From a virus: 41,549 bases of DNA. The position numbers and the translations under genes are program-made. Position 1 is the stretch's first letter; each line of letters starts with the position of its first letter. Shown piece by piece: positions 34,519 to 41,549 of the stretch. The stretch covers positions 1 through 41,549 of IMG/VR virus record IMGVR_UViG_3300033146_002141. One strand, written 5' to 3'. The notes under the pieces were generated by a model, which was not told where the DNA came from, searched no databases, and saw only the letters and a program-made list of their open reading frames with translations.

Positions 34519-35247
34519 ATGTCAAACGATTTAAATCTAAGTGAAGAGGTAATAAGCAAATTGAGTATAAACAGCAAAAAAGCAATTAAAGGGAATAACC
34601 CTTTGTCAAAATATATGATAAAAAAAATAAAAAAGGAAGTGGATAATATTATAGTAGATGTTAAGCCAAATGAAGTTTTGGCGATAACAAAGAAAGTCGA
34701 AAAAAAATATGTCTTCTCGAAAGAGGAGGCAATAGAGGCGGCGAAAGCCGGAATAGGTAAGGAATTCTGCAAGAGAGGGATTCATGTCAAACAGAATCCT
34801 TCCATGTGGAATGGATATATAGAAAGAGAATGCAGAGTAGCTTTAAACATTTCAATTCCCTTTAGGGAAATTGTCATGAACAGTATAAATCCATATGATC
34901 ACGAAGAAGTGATTGTACTGGAAAAAAAGGCTGGATCTGATCGGATAGAATTCCTAAACAAAGGACAAACTATCGGATGGGGACTAAGAGGATTCAATCC
35001 ATTTGACGGAGAAAAAAATAAAAAAATAAAAGAATTTTTAGATAAAGTAAAAGGGGCAAAATCTGAAAATTTTTGTCAGCCAGATTTTTTTAAGTTTTAT
35101 TCGGAAAAGAAACATGTTGCCATTTATGGCGAAAGCATGAATCTGCTATTTCCGATATCAATGTCAGACCTGACCACTGCGGTCAGAAAACTTGTATATA
35201 GTATACAAGGGGTGGATCCGGGAAATAGATTTATTACATTGACGTAA
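34519..35247 (+). CDS. Hypothetical protein of unusual base composition
   Basis: A 242-residue soluble protein with no recognised family. The first 75 residues are lysine-rich and helical. The middle (about 75-160) contains GIGKEFCKRGIHVKQNPSMW and IGWGLRGFNPFDG. The C-terminus holds ISMSDLTTAVRKLVYSIQG. The DNA is visibly richer in G+C than its neighbours (for example around 34726-34800, with GCG, GCC and CCG codons), suggesting transfer from another source or high-expression codon choice. AAAGGAG is the ribosome site. It is a single-gene unit bounded by terminators on both sides, which is typical of accessory early or moron-type genes. Confidence 0.75.
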   Translation: MSNDLNLSEEVISKLSINSKKAIKGNNPLSKYMIKKIKKEVDNIIVDVKPNEVLAITKKVEKKYVFSKEEAIEAAKAGIGKEFCKRGIHVKQNPSMWNGYIERECRVALNISIPFREIVMNSINPYDHEEVIVLEKKAGSDRIEFLNKGQTIGWGLRGFNPFDGEKNKKIKEFLDKVKGAKSENFCQPDFFKFYSEKKHVAIYGESMNLLFPISMSDLTTAVRKLVYSIQGVDPGNRFITLT

Positions 35248-35258
35248 TAAATCTATTT
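35223..35258 (+). terminator. Perfect 15-bp terminator hairpin overlapping a stop codon
   Basis: AAATAGATTTATTAC (35223-35237) pairs perfectly with GTAATAAATCTATTT (35244-35258) around a 6-base loop. The stop codon TAA (35245-35247) is inside the right arm. TTTAAAA follows. The design matches the endolysin terminator at 34314. Confidence 0.7.
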
Positions 35259-35262
35259 AAAA

Positions 35263-35371
35263 CTCGATATTAATATTATATGATATTTATTATACGTATT
35301 TAATTATACTCGAAAAATGATATTTCGTTTATAATAAAAATATAATTTATATTGTATAATTTAATATCGGG
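35263..35371 (+). ncRNA. Possible structured RNA element
   Basis: CTCGATATTAA (35263-35273) pairs with TTAATATCGGG (35361-35371), closing a region of 87 bases that contains a small inner hairpin (CGAAA...TTTCG near 35316-35332). TTGCTTTTATTTTT follows immediately, as in an intrinsic terminator. No gene lies between 35248 and 35487. It could be a small RNA, a 3' end structure or a leader for the next operon. No known family was recognised. Confidence 0.3.
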
Positions 35372-35487
35372 TTGCTTTTATTTTTAAATATTAATTAAAG
35401 ATAACTAATTGACATAATGCTTAAATAAATTATTAATTTTTATTGTTCATTTGTTTTTTGATTATCTTATGAAAAGGAGATACTATT

Positions 35488-35613
35488 ATGAAAGATATGA
35501 ATATATATGATTTATTGATATTCTCTGCTATCATTATAGGAGTTTTATATTTGATAGTATGGAATATTGAATTATATATAAAAAGAAATATGTCTAAATG
35601 CAGAAAACATTGA
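35488..35613 (+). CDS. 41-residue single-pass membrane protein
   Basis: This frame has an ATG preceded by AAGGAGA at good spacing. Residues 8-27 form one hydrophobic helix (LLIFSAIIIGVLYLIVW), and the C-terminus is basic (YIKRNMSKCRKH), so an N-out, C-in topology is likely. It is the first gene of the long operon that contains the VWA and MoxR genes. It overlaps the next gene by 16 bases. It may anchor a complex to the membrane or act as a small inhibitor. The function is unknown. Confidence 0.7.
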   Translation: MKDMNIYDLLIFSAIIIGVLYLIVWNIELYIKRNMSKCRKH

Positions 35614-35798
35614 TATATGGGAAACTTCATAAATTAAGAGCGTCTATAATCTATAAGTTAGTAAATGACTATGATCACGGATTACTTATTTACAATTATG
35701 AAGCGGAGCTAAAAGATATATATGATATAGATAACATTTTAAACGACATAATAAATAATTCAAACAAGAGGAGAATATTCCGATGCCAGAAAATATAG
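35598..35798 (+). CDS. Hypothetical small protein
   Basis: A 66-residue frame overlapping the genes on both sides by 16 bases. The N-terminus is basic (MQKTLIYGKLHKLRASIIYK) and the middle acidic. No motif was recognised. There is no clear ribosome site, so it would rely on coupling to the membrane peptide gene. Codon use resembles its neighbours and it fills an otherwise empty gap, hence it is kept at moderate confidence. Confidence 0.55.
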   Translation: MQKTLIYGKLHKLRASIIYKLVNDYDHGLLIYNYEAELKDIYDIDNILNDIINNSNKRRIFRCQKI

Positions 35799-36115
35799 AA
35801 ATAGAAATTAACTCAGCGGTAAATGAGTTAATCAATGATTTTGATAATAACAATAATTTAGATAGTGAATTATATTCAATATGGAAACATATATATGATT
35901 TAAAAGAAATAAAATTAGATAATAAAATAAATGAATTTATAACGCAGGTTAGAAACAATGCAGATATATTATATGATATAATAGATAATATTTTAATGGA
36001 TATGCATTATGCATTGAAAATAGATATATTAGAAAATATGATGATATATGCATGTGGTGCTATGTATACAGCATGTGAAAAATTAATCAGAAATATTAAA
36101 GGAGAAATGTTATGA
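35783..36115 (+). CDS. Hypothetical acidic protein
   Basis: A 110-residue, largely helical acidic protein (N/D/E-rich start, IWKHIYDL and ILYDIIDNILMDMHY helices). AGAGGAGA lies 8 bases before the ATG. The end overlaps the next start in ATGTTATGA, showing tight coupling. No family was recognised. It belongs to the operon that leads into the metallopeptidase-VWA gene. Confidence 0.7.
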   Translation: MPENIEIEINSAVNELINDFDNNNNLDSELYSIWKHIYDLKEIKLDNKINEFITQVRNNADILYDIIDNILMDMHYALKIDILENMMIYACGAMYTACEKLIRNIKGEML

Positions 36116-36468
36116 AAGAGAAAAATGGTGTCGTTGTTATTATAAATGAGCAACACAAAATATTAGAGGATCAAAAAAATTTAATTGATACATATGATAT
36201 CTTTAAAGGATGGGAATTTTTAAAAGTTCCATCTGAAGGATGGACTATTGATCAAATGGAAGATTTGATATTCGGATCATTGATAAATAAGGTAGCTGTA
36301 ATATTTATATCACCGATACCTGCGATGATAAAAATGATGACGCAAAATAGAGCAGAAGATAAAAACTTTCCAATCATTAGAGTTTTTCATAATGATAATA
36401 GAGAGAAAAAAGAGATCTCAGGAAAGGTTATTATGACAGTTGCTAAAACTGGCTGGATATTGGTATGA
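36112..36468 (+). CDS. Hypothetical protein, Rossmann-like
   Basis: A 118-residue alpha/beta protein. A hydrophobic first strand (GVVVIINEQ), a second (KVAVIFISPIPAMIKMM) and a third (FPIIRVFHND) suggest a small Rossmann-like fold, but no cofactor motif is visible. It overlaps the start of the VWA gene in ATGA form, so the two are probably made together. This favours a functional link with the metallopeptidase-VWA protein, for example as a substrate adaptor. The link is inferred. Confidence 0.7.
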   Translation: MKEKNGVVVIINEQHKILEDQKNLIDTYDIFKGWEFLKVPSEGWTIDQMEDLIFGSLINKVAVIFISPIPAMIKMMTQNRAEDKNFPIIRVFHNDNREKKEISGKVIMTVAKTGWILV

Positions 36469-37988
36469 TAGATACGGATAAAATAACTAGATGGATTGAG
36501 CGTATTCATGCTAATCTGTTTAGAGACAGTATGTATATGCCATTTGGCAAAGCCCTTCTTGGGTTTGATTTTGAGGTTGGTGAGTTTCAGAATATACCAG
36601 CTCCTGCATGCATTATAATAGAAAAACAAAAGATAATGATTAATACATCATTGATTGATGAAAATCTGACTTTTGAGCATTTATGTTTTATTATATTGCA
36701 TGAAATATGTCATGCTATGTTTAACATTGATAAAAGACGTGGATCACGGGATCCTCAGTTATATAATATAGCAGAAGATTATGTTATCAATTTATTACTG
36801 GAAGAGATGGCAGAAATTTGCAAAGATAAAAGCACATGTAATGTTGTTACTGACATAGATGGTGCTAAGCAAAAATATTTATTTGATGATGATTTTGTTA
36901 ATATGACATCAGAAGAAGTTTATGATATCCTTATTAAAGAAGGAAATTATAAAAAAGAGACAAAAGAAATGTCTATTTCTGATTTCATGAAACAATTTAA
37001 TATGGATAAAGATGTTGATGGAAATGGAAATGTTGAATCATATGATGAAGATAGCAATGAAGAATCTAAACCACAAGATGAGGATGGAGATAAAGATTCT
37101 GAAAAAGATGATAGCAATAGTAAATGTGAAGAGGAAGATTCTAAAGATAATAAAAATAAAAATGAAGATAACCCTTCAGAACCTATGGTTAAAGTGACTA
37201 AAACATCATTTGAAAGAAATAATGTAAAGATCAATCATACATCTGTAGAATTTCCACAATCAACATCAGAACCATCAGATAATGAATCTGGGGATGATGA
37301 TCAAAGAAGATCTAAAGCTGAAAAGCAAATGGATAAAGCATTAGCATCAGCAAGACATACTATGAAAGATATTGGTCATGAAAGTGCTAGATTAAAAAAA
37401 TTAATTGATTATCTTTTAGCAGTAGAAATCCCATGGGATAAAATTCTAGAACAATGCTTAGAAGAATATATTTGTGATCAAAATGAGGTAACCTGGTCTA
37501 AACAAAGATTGACATCTTGTTTGATGGATTATATATTGCCCGGATACGAGGATGACCGAGTATACAACACAGTCATTTTTGTCAACGATGAATCAGGATC
37601 TATATCAGAAGATGATAGTGCTAGATTTCACGATGTGATATTTCAATCAAAACAATGGTTTAAAGAACTGATTGTTATAAAACACGATGATAAATTGGTA
37701 TGGGAACATGAGTACCAATCAGATGAAATCGGTAAAGATGAAGAAAATGAAATTATGACAAGACGTGCATTCGGCGGTACAAGTCATAAGGAAGTCTTTA
37801 CAAGAATATCAGAATTATCAGAAGATAAAGAAGTAATTTCTTGTGTGATTTTATGCACGGATTTATATAGTGATATAGAAAAATATCAACATCTAATTCC
37901 TATGGATATTCCTATTATATATATAGGTGGTCCTGATATGATGAAGGATATTGATAAAATAAAGGGAATGATAATACGGACATCGTAA
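36465..37988 (+). CDS. Metallopeptidase-like and VWA-domain protein (MoxR partner)
   Basis: A 507-residue protein. Residues about 1-160 form a zincin-like domain with IILHEICHAM (H79, E80, H83) and NIAEDYVIN (D105 as possible third ligand), as in the DUF2201-type putative metallopeptidases. Residues about 170-290 are a highly acidic low-complexity linker. Residues about 295-507 contain a VWA domain with an intact metal-binding site: D375-E-S377-G-S379, T439 and D466. DUF2201-plus-VWA proteins occur next to MoxR ATPases, and the MoxR gene follows here after 60 bases. Such pairs act as metal-insertion or remodelling chaperones. The substrate in this phage is unknown. Start coupling (ATGA) links it to the gene before. 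Confidence 0.9.
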   Translation: MIDTDKITRWIERIHANLFRDSMYMPFGKALLGFDFEVGEFQNIPAPACIIIEKQKIMINTSLIDENLTFEHLCFIILHEICHAMFNIDKRRGSRDPQLYNIAEDYVINLLLEEMAEICKDKSTCNVVTDIDGAKQKYLFDDDFVNMTSEEVYDILIKEGNYKKETKEMSISDFMKQFNMDKDVDGNGNVESYDEDSNEESKPQDEDGDKDSEKDDSNSKCEEEDSKDNKNKNEDNPSEPMVKVTKTSFERNNVKINHTSVEFPQSTSEPSDNESGDDDQRRSKAEKQMDKALASARHTMKDIGHESARLKKLIDYLLAVEIPWDKILEQCLEEYICDQNEVTWSKQRLTSCLMDYILPGYEDDRVYNTVIFVNDESGSISEDDSARFHDVIFQSKQWFKELIVIKHDDKLVWEHEYQSDEIGKDEENEIMTRRAFGGTSHKEVFTRISELSEDKEVISCVILCTDLYSDIEKYQHLIPMDIPIIYIGGPDMMKDIDKIKGMIIRTS

Positions 37989-38006
37989 AAATAATTTTGA
38001 TATAAT
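37977..38006 (+). promoter_or_regulatory. Possible internal promoter for the MoxR gene
   Basis: An extended -10 (TGATATAAT, hexamer 38001-38006) lies 18 bases after a weak -35 (CGGACA, 37977-37982). It sits just after the VWA gene stop and 43 bases before the MoxR start. It may allow extra ATPase synthesis. The weak -35 keeps confidence low. Confidence 0.35.
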
Positions 38007-38048
38007 TAAAACAGAATCTAATGATTCAATTAAAAAAGGAGTTCGTTT

Positions 38049-39248
38049 ATGAAAAACGACATGAATAAATTAAATTTATCGGAGCTATTAGCTCCAATTA
38101 CTGTATCTATAATCAACCAAATGGAACTATGCAAAAAAGGTATGTTTAGTTCTATTCCAAGAATAGTAGGCCCTCCAGGTATGGGAAAAAGTGACTTCTG
38201 TAAACAGTTAGTAAGTCATTTAGAAGGCGTTACAAAATCCCAATGGGGATTAGTTGTGCACTATTTGGGCACATTTCCTCTAGAAAAGATGACAGGTCTT
38301 CCTTTAAATATAAAGGAATCAGATGATGAAATGAAGTCAGAAGGTCCTAAGTTTGCGAAATGGAGCTGCCCGGACATCTTCGATTTTAAAACATTAGAGG
38401 TTCCTGTAAAGGATTATAAAAAGCCTTATAACATATTGATGCTATTAGATGATATTCACTTGGTGAAGTCAAATATGGCACCTTATTTGTATCAGCTGTA
38501 TTCGTATAGAACTATACATGGTTATAAAATGCCGGACAATGTAGTTCTTATATCAGCCGGAAATGGTAAGGATGATAATGCTGGATTTCAAAAGACTCAA
38601 AACCCGATCATAAATAGGGAAGTTTATTTTCAGGTCAAATGCGATGTTGATCAATGGACTAGGGATTATGCGATTCAAGCGAATGTCAAACATGAGATAA
38701 TCTCATACTTGAATCACGATCCAAGTATGATGCATACCAAATGTGTTAATTCAGAACCATTTGCGACCCCGAGGTCATGGGTAAGCTTATCTGATCAGAT
38801 GAAAATAATGGATAATATTAATATAGATAAAAATAATATTGATATATTATATAACATATCAGCAGGTACTGTTGGCACTACAGCTGCCAGCAATTTCATT
38901 GAGTATATAGAATTAATATATAAATGGAATGCCGGAAAAATATTAAAAGGAGATGAAAATATTAATTACAATGATCTAGATAAGATTGACGCATACTCGC
39001 TGTTATCAGCATGCGTAGGAGAATTCATAAAGATGTTCAGAAATCCAGAATTATTGGAAGATGAAGATCTATATGTAGACAATATGAAGTCTATAATAGT
39101 AGAATGCTCCAAAAAGCATAAACCGATTATCCCAGTCGTGCTGGGACTTATTGTCAAATCAGAAGGATCTATATTAAAAAGCACGAAAGTGTCTAGAAAA
39201 ATATTAGATGCAAATATGACAGATATAGTTAATCATATGGTTAATTAA
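38049..39248 (+). CDS. MoxR-like AAA+ ATPase
   Basis: A 399-residue AAA+ protein. Walker A is GPPGMGKS (41-48), Walker B is ILMLLDDIH (129-137), sensor 1 is in ISAGNG (168-173), and a likely arginine finger is R190 in IINREV. The C-terminal lid domain spans about 240-399. MoxR proteins form hexameric rings and work with VWA-domain partners to remodel or activate substrates. The VWA gene lies just upstream. AAGGAG precedes the ATG. The base composition is a little higher in G+C than the small genes around it. All catalytic motifs are intact, so activity is expected. Confidence 0.92.
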   Translation: MKNDMNKLNLSELLAPITVSIINQMELCKKGMFSSIPRIVGPPGMGKSDFCKQLVSHLEGVTKSQWGLVVHYLGTFPLEKMTGLPLNIKESDDEMKSEGPKFAKWSCPDIFDFKTLEVPVKDYKKPYNILMLLDDIHLVKSNMAPYLYQLYSYRTIHGYKMPDNVVLISAGNGKDDNAGFQKTQNPIINREVYFQVKCDVDQWTRDYAIQANVKHEIISYLNHDPSMMHTKCVNSEPFATPRSWVSLSDQMKIMDNINIDKNNIDILYNISAGTVGTTAASNFIEYIELIYKWNAGKILKGDENINYNDLDKIDAYSLLSACVGEFIKMFRNPELLEDEDLYVDNMKSIIVECSKKHKPIIPVVLGLIVKSEGSILKSTKVSRKILDANMTDIVNHMVN

Positions 39249-39254
39249 TTAAAA

Positions 39255-39863
39255 ATGTATATTGCATCAGTTAATATATCTTCCTCTCGCAGATGTGTAA
39301 TACGTTGCGGGTTTAAGATTATTAAATTAAAAAAGAAAAGTTCTATTTATATTATTAATAATAGATCTTTTCGATATAAAGGAAAAAGGTTTGAGTTAGA
39401 AAAAGATCAGACTAAATTCCATATCGAATTTGATGATAATAATATAGTTCATGATACAATGAATATTATGACTATTGATGATTTTAAGTTATATCCTGAT
39501 GTTATATCTAGTGATTATAGAAATTACTATTTTGATATTAATATGATTCCTTGTCCAATCTTATGGATATATCCAAACAATAGAATGTATGCTATTCAAA
39601 AGAAAAGAATATGTTTTAAATTAAAAGATCATAATTTATCTCAGATAACACATGATGATTTTGAATTAATGACTAATGTAGATTCATTGGATATTAATAT
39701 GGTGTGGATGAAATTTAGAAAAATTGATTTAACTACTCAATTTAATATTGTGAATGGTTTTAATAAATCTATTCATAAATCTGATATGAATCATCGATTA
39801 TGGGAGAGATTTAGTAGACATTATAACATCAAAGATACGTGTATCAGCAATATGGTATCATAG
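39255..39863 (+). CDS. Hypothetical protein ending at an in-frame TAG (upstream part)
   Basis: A 202-residue, mainly beta protein with basic N-terminus (IIKLKKKSSIYII) and a mixed C-terminal half. No family was recognised. The ATG has no ribosome site, but it lies 6 bases after the MoxR stop, so re-initiation is possible. The frame ends in TAG (39861-39863), and the same frame stays open for another 81 codons with normal codon use. The gene is thus either interrupted by a nonsense mutation or read through. Confidence 0.65.
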   Translation: MYIASVNISSSRRCVIRCGFKIIKLKKKSSIYIINNRSFRYKGKRFELEKDQTKFHIEFDDNNIVHDTMNIMTIDDFKLYPDVISSDYRNYYFDINMIPCPILWIYPNNRMYAIQKKRICFKLKDHNLSQITHDDFELMTNVDSLDINMVWMKFRKIDLTTQFNIVNGFNKSIHKSDMNHRLWERFSRHYNIKDTCISNMVS

Positions 39864-40109
39864 TATTTAGACGATCATATATTAAAAAATAAATATCAGT
39901 TTGATATAGTAGATATTACAAGATACGATCACGATATAATTGGACATATCGATATAAATGATGATATATCAATACTTAATAGTTTAGATGTAAATAAATA
40001 TTATTATTTAAGATATGTAGTAGGGGATATGTATGAATACATTTCGTTCAAACCAAATGAATTAATGGAATGTTTGCAAAAAAGATTATTAGATAAATTA
40101 ACACAATAA
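39864..40109 (+). pseudogene. In-frame extension after TAG (81 codons)
   Basis: Downstream of the TAG the frame continues from YLDDHILKNKYQ to ECLQKRLLDKLTQ and ends in TAA (40107-40109). The segment has ordinary composition for this genome, and it has no start codon with a ribosome site. Together with the upstream part it would give a 284-residue protein, counting the TAG position. TAG terminates other genes here (for example at 32438), so global recoding is unlikely. A recent nonsense mutation, a base-calling error or amber readthrough remain. Confidence 0.6.
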
Positions 40110-40129
40110 ATAAATAGGAGGTATCCAAT

Positions 40130-40330
40130 ATGATATTAACAAAAAGAGAAAAAGAGATATGGGATAATCATATAGAAAAATCTCAGAATGATATATATCT
40201 TCCGATGCCTCCGGTATTCGAGAAGAAATTATTAAGAATTTTAAGAAATATGGATATAGACGATAGAAAAAAAGAAAATGATAGATTAGTAAAAGAAGGC
40301 ATTGCTAATATAATTAAAATGCTTTCATAA
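40130..40330 (+). CDS. Hypothetical small protein
   Basis: A 66-residue, helical, highly charged protein (TKREKEIWDNHIEK at the start, DDRKKENDRLVKEG near the end). TAGGAGG precedes the ATG at ideal spacing. It lies 20 bases after the interrupted gene and 14 before the secreted protein gene. No family was recognised. Confidence 0.75.
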   Translation: MILTKREKEIWDNHIEKSQNDIYLPMPPVFEKKLLRILRNMDIDDRKKENDRLVKEGIANIIKMLS

Positions 40331-40344
40331 AAAGGAGAACTAAA

Positions 40345-41082
40345 ATGAAAAAAATGATGATTATAATATTGATGATATACATGATTCCTCAGTACCTAAT
40401 AGGTGGTTGGTTTGAGGATTCTGAAGAGGAAAAACAAAGAAAGAGAAAAAAGCAGATTGAGATAAATATAAGAAATTATGAAATTAAACGTAAAAGAGAG
40501 GAAAAGGAGAGAAGGGAAAAAGAATTAAAGAAAAAAAGAAAAAAGGAGTTAGAAGATAAAAGAAAAAAAGATCTCATTGATAAATGGATAAAAACATATA
40601 ATTCTAAAGATAATGATGGTAATATAAACAAAATATCAAAATATACAATTAATATTATAATAGAAGATAAAAAGAAAATGCCATATAGATATATAAAAAA
40701 TTATTTTATAGGAGCTCCTGCTAGCATTATATACAGATTAGCATGCTGTAATAATGCAAAGATTGAAGTTATTAATAATAATAATATTATTATCAATGGA
40801 TTAACGATACATGTAGAAGATAATAAAATTAACAAAATAATAGCAACATATGAATCATTAAATTTAATAAATTATGAGCAAAAAGATGTAGCTAATGCAA
40901 TTATGGAATATTATAAAATAGATCAAATGAATGTAGAAAACGTAAGATCTAAATATATCAGTTATTTGAATGAATATGTTACTACATATCATTACGTAGG
41001 AATTTCTAAACCAGGAAGAATGAAAATTTCGGTTGGTAATGCAGGAATTTTATTTGAGGAATATCATGTTCCGAAATTCTAA
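40345..41082 (+). CDS. Secreted or membrane-anchored coiled-coil protein
   Basis: A 245-residue protein. The first 20 residues (MKKMMIIILMIYMIPQYLIG) are a signal peptide or membrane anchor without a lipobox cysteine. Residues about 25-90 are an extremely charged K/R/E coiled coil (EKERREKELKKKRKKELED). A small alpha/beta domain follows (about 95-245) with IIIEDKKKMPYRYI and ends in GILFEEYHVPKF. It probably acts in the periplasm or at the inner membrane. Anchor plus coiled coil recalls inner-membrane spanins, but the extra C-terminal domain does not fit, and superinfection exclusion is another option. AAAGGAG precedes the ATG. Confidence 0.75.
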   Translation: MKKMMIIILMIYMIPQYLIGGWFEDSEEEKQRKRKKQIEINIRNYEIKRKREEKERREKELKKKRKKELEDKRKKDLIDKWIKTYNSKDNDGNINKISKYTINIIIEDKKKMPYRYIKNYFIGAPASIIYRLACCNNAKIEVINNNNIIINGLTIHVEDNKINKIIATYESLNLINYEQKDVANAIMEYYKIDQMNVENVRSKYISYLNEYVTTYHYVGISKPGRMKISVGNAGILFEEYHVPKF

Positions 41083-41284
41083 ATATAATAATTTGTCAAT
41101 AGAAGAATTATATGAGAAGTTGGAAAATCCTTATATAAATCAATATGATAAAAAATTGATAGATAAAAAAATAAAAGAATTAATAACAATCTGTGATTTA
41201 GAAAATTACGGAATTAAGATAAATATCATTAAAAATAAACCATTTGGTAATATAGCCAATGCGTTTGATATGATTAATATATAA
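41066..41284 (+). CDS. Hypothetical small protein
   Basis: A 72-residue protein, mostly helical (LSIEELYEKLENP and KLIDKKIKELITI). The ATG at 41066 is chosen because GAGG lies 6 bases before it. It overlaps the end of the preceding gene by 17 bases, so translation is coupled. It is the last gene before a strong terminator. No family was recognised. Confidence 0.7.
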   Translation: MFRNSKYNNLSIEELYEKLENPYINQYDKKLIDKKIKELITICDLENYGIKINIIKNKPFGNIANAFDMINI

Positions 41285-41291
41285 AATAATT

Positions 41292-41340
41292 GATTATCCT
41301 CTGCCATTAATTTGGTAGAGGAATATCTTTTTTTTTTTTT
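41292..41340 (+). terminator. Strong intrinsic terminator ending the MoxR-VWA operon
   Basis: TCCTCTGCCA (41297-41306) pairs with TGGTAGAGGA (41313-41322), with one G-U pair, and GAT/ATC outside extend the stem. A run of 13 T follows (41328-41340). This is the clearest Rho-independent terminator in the window. It faces a convergent leftward gene. Confidence 0.92.
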
Positions 41341-41350
41341 GATCAAAATT

Positions 41351-41549
41351 TTATTCGATTTTGCGAATCAACTCAAATGCCTCTGCACAATGCAAATTAG
41401 ATTCTATGCCACGCTGTTGTGCTAATGTCATTATTCCCTGTATGGATCTAGCATGAGGATATTGTTCTAATTCGTTTTTATATAAAATAGCAGCTTGTAT
41501 TTTATAATCAATATATTCTAATGTATCTATATATACATTCGGTTTAAAT
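41351..41549 (-). CDS. Partial leftward gene (C-terminal part only)
   Basis: A frame open from the right window edge to TAA (41353-41351) gives 65 residues, from FKPNVYIDTLEYIDYK to ESNLHCAEAFELIRKIE. It looks like the helical C-terminus of a longer protein. Codon use is normal and the stop lies just past the convergent terminator, so it is taken as real. No family was recognised and the start is outside the window. Confidence 0.75.
   Translation of the reverse strand, partial: FKPNVYIDTLEYIDYKIQAAILYKNELEQYPHARSIQGIMTLAQQRGIESNLHCAEAFELIRKIE

Noticed and set aside
36947-37234. Serine-rich 95-aa minus-strand frame and a lysine/methionine-rich plus-strand frame
   Set aside because: Both arise from the acidic low-complexity linker of the VWA gene read in other frames.
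39861-39863. Genome-wide reassignment of TAG to an amino acid
   Set aside because: TAG ends the gene at 32438 directly before the next gene's start, and it ends the small gene at 35598. Most genes end in TAA and no suppressor tRNA was seen in the window.

Overview
The window is part of the genome of a tailed, contractile-tail bacteriophage (myovirus). It is AT-rich (roughly 30 % G+C by eye) and uses the standard bacterial code: TGG encodes Trp, and TAA, TGA and TAG are all used as stops. Recognisable parts are a T4 gp17-type large terminase, a tail sheath, a gp19-type tail tube, gp25- and gp6-type baseplate wedge proteins, a tape measure protein and a secreted GH24 endolysin. A phage lysozyme with its own signal peptide suggests a Gram-negative, low-GC host. 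The host genus cannot be read from the sequence. No integrase, repressor or tRNA gene was seen, which fits a lytic phage.

Layout. (1) 1-863 is non-coding: a perfect 114-bp direct repeat, then hairpins, leading into a rightward gene with two winged-helix-like segments (864-2156). (2) 2150-9928 reads leftward: tail-fibre and adhesin genes (a LamG-rich protein and several fibre paralogues) mixed with a thioredoxin-like protein, a KhpA-like KH-domain protein, a hidden 37-aa lysine-rich peptide and a glycosyltransferase. (3) 10042-20291 reads rightward: a hub-like protein, terminase, an HExxH zincin, the tape measure and a baseplate/tube-cap-like protein. (4) 20288-33412 reads leftward as the main tail operon: sheath, tube, terminator hairpin, tail assembly chaperone with a +1 frameshift signature, gp25, gp6 and other baseplate proteins. 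(5) 33700-41284 reads rightward: a 19-aa hydrophobic peptide and endolysin, a gene of unlike base composition, then a long operon of small unknown genes built around a metallopeptidase-VWA protein and a MoxR-like AAA+ ATPase. It ends at a strong intrinsic terminator. (6) A leftward gene is cut by the right edge.

How the parts work together. Regions 2-4 supply DNA packaging, tail length control, baseplate, sheath/tube and host-recognition fibres. Region 5 begins with lysis and continues with a MoxR-VWA chaperone/protease-like module of unknown target, the best candidate for an undescribed system. Two genes appear to be recoded or broken: the chaperone (25287-26325), whose C-terminal part lies in the +1 frame after a TTTTTTC run, and the gene after MoxR (39255-40109), which is split by an in-frame TAG. 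Several genes are too short or too hidden for simple ORF calling: 37 aa at 6631, 19 aa at 33700, 41 aa at 35488, and the partial gene at 41351.
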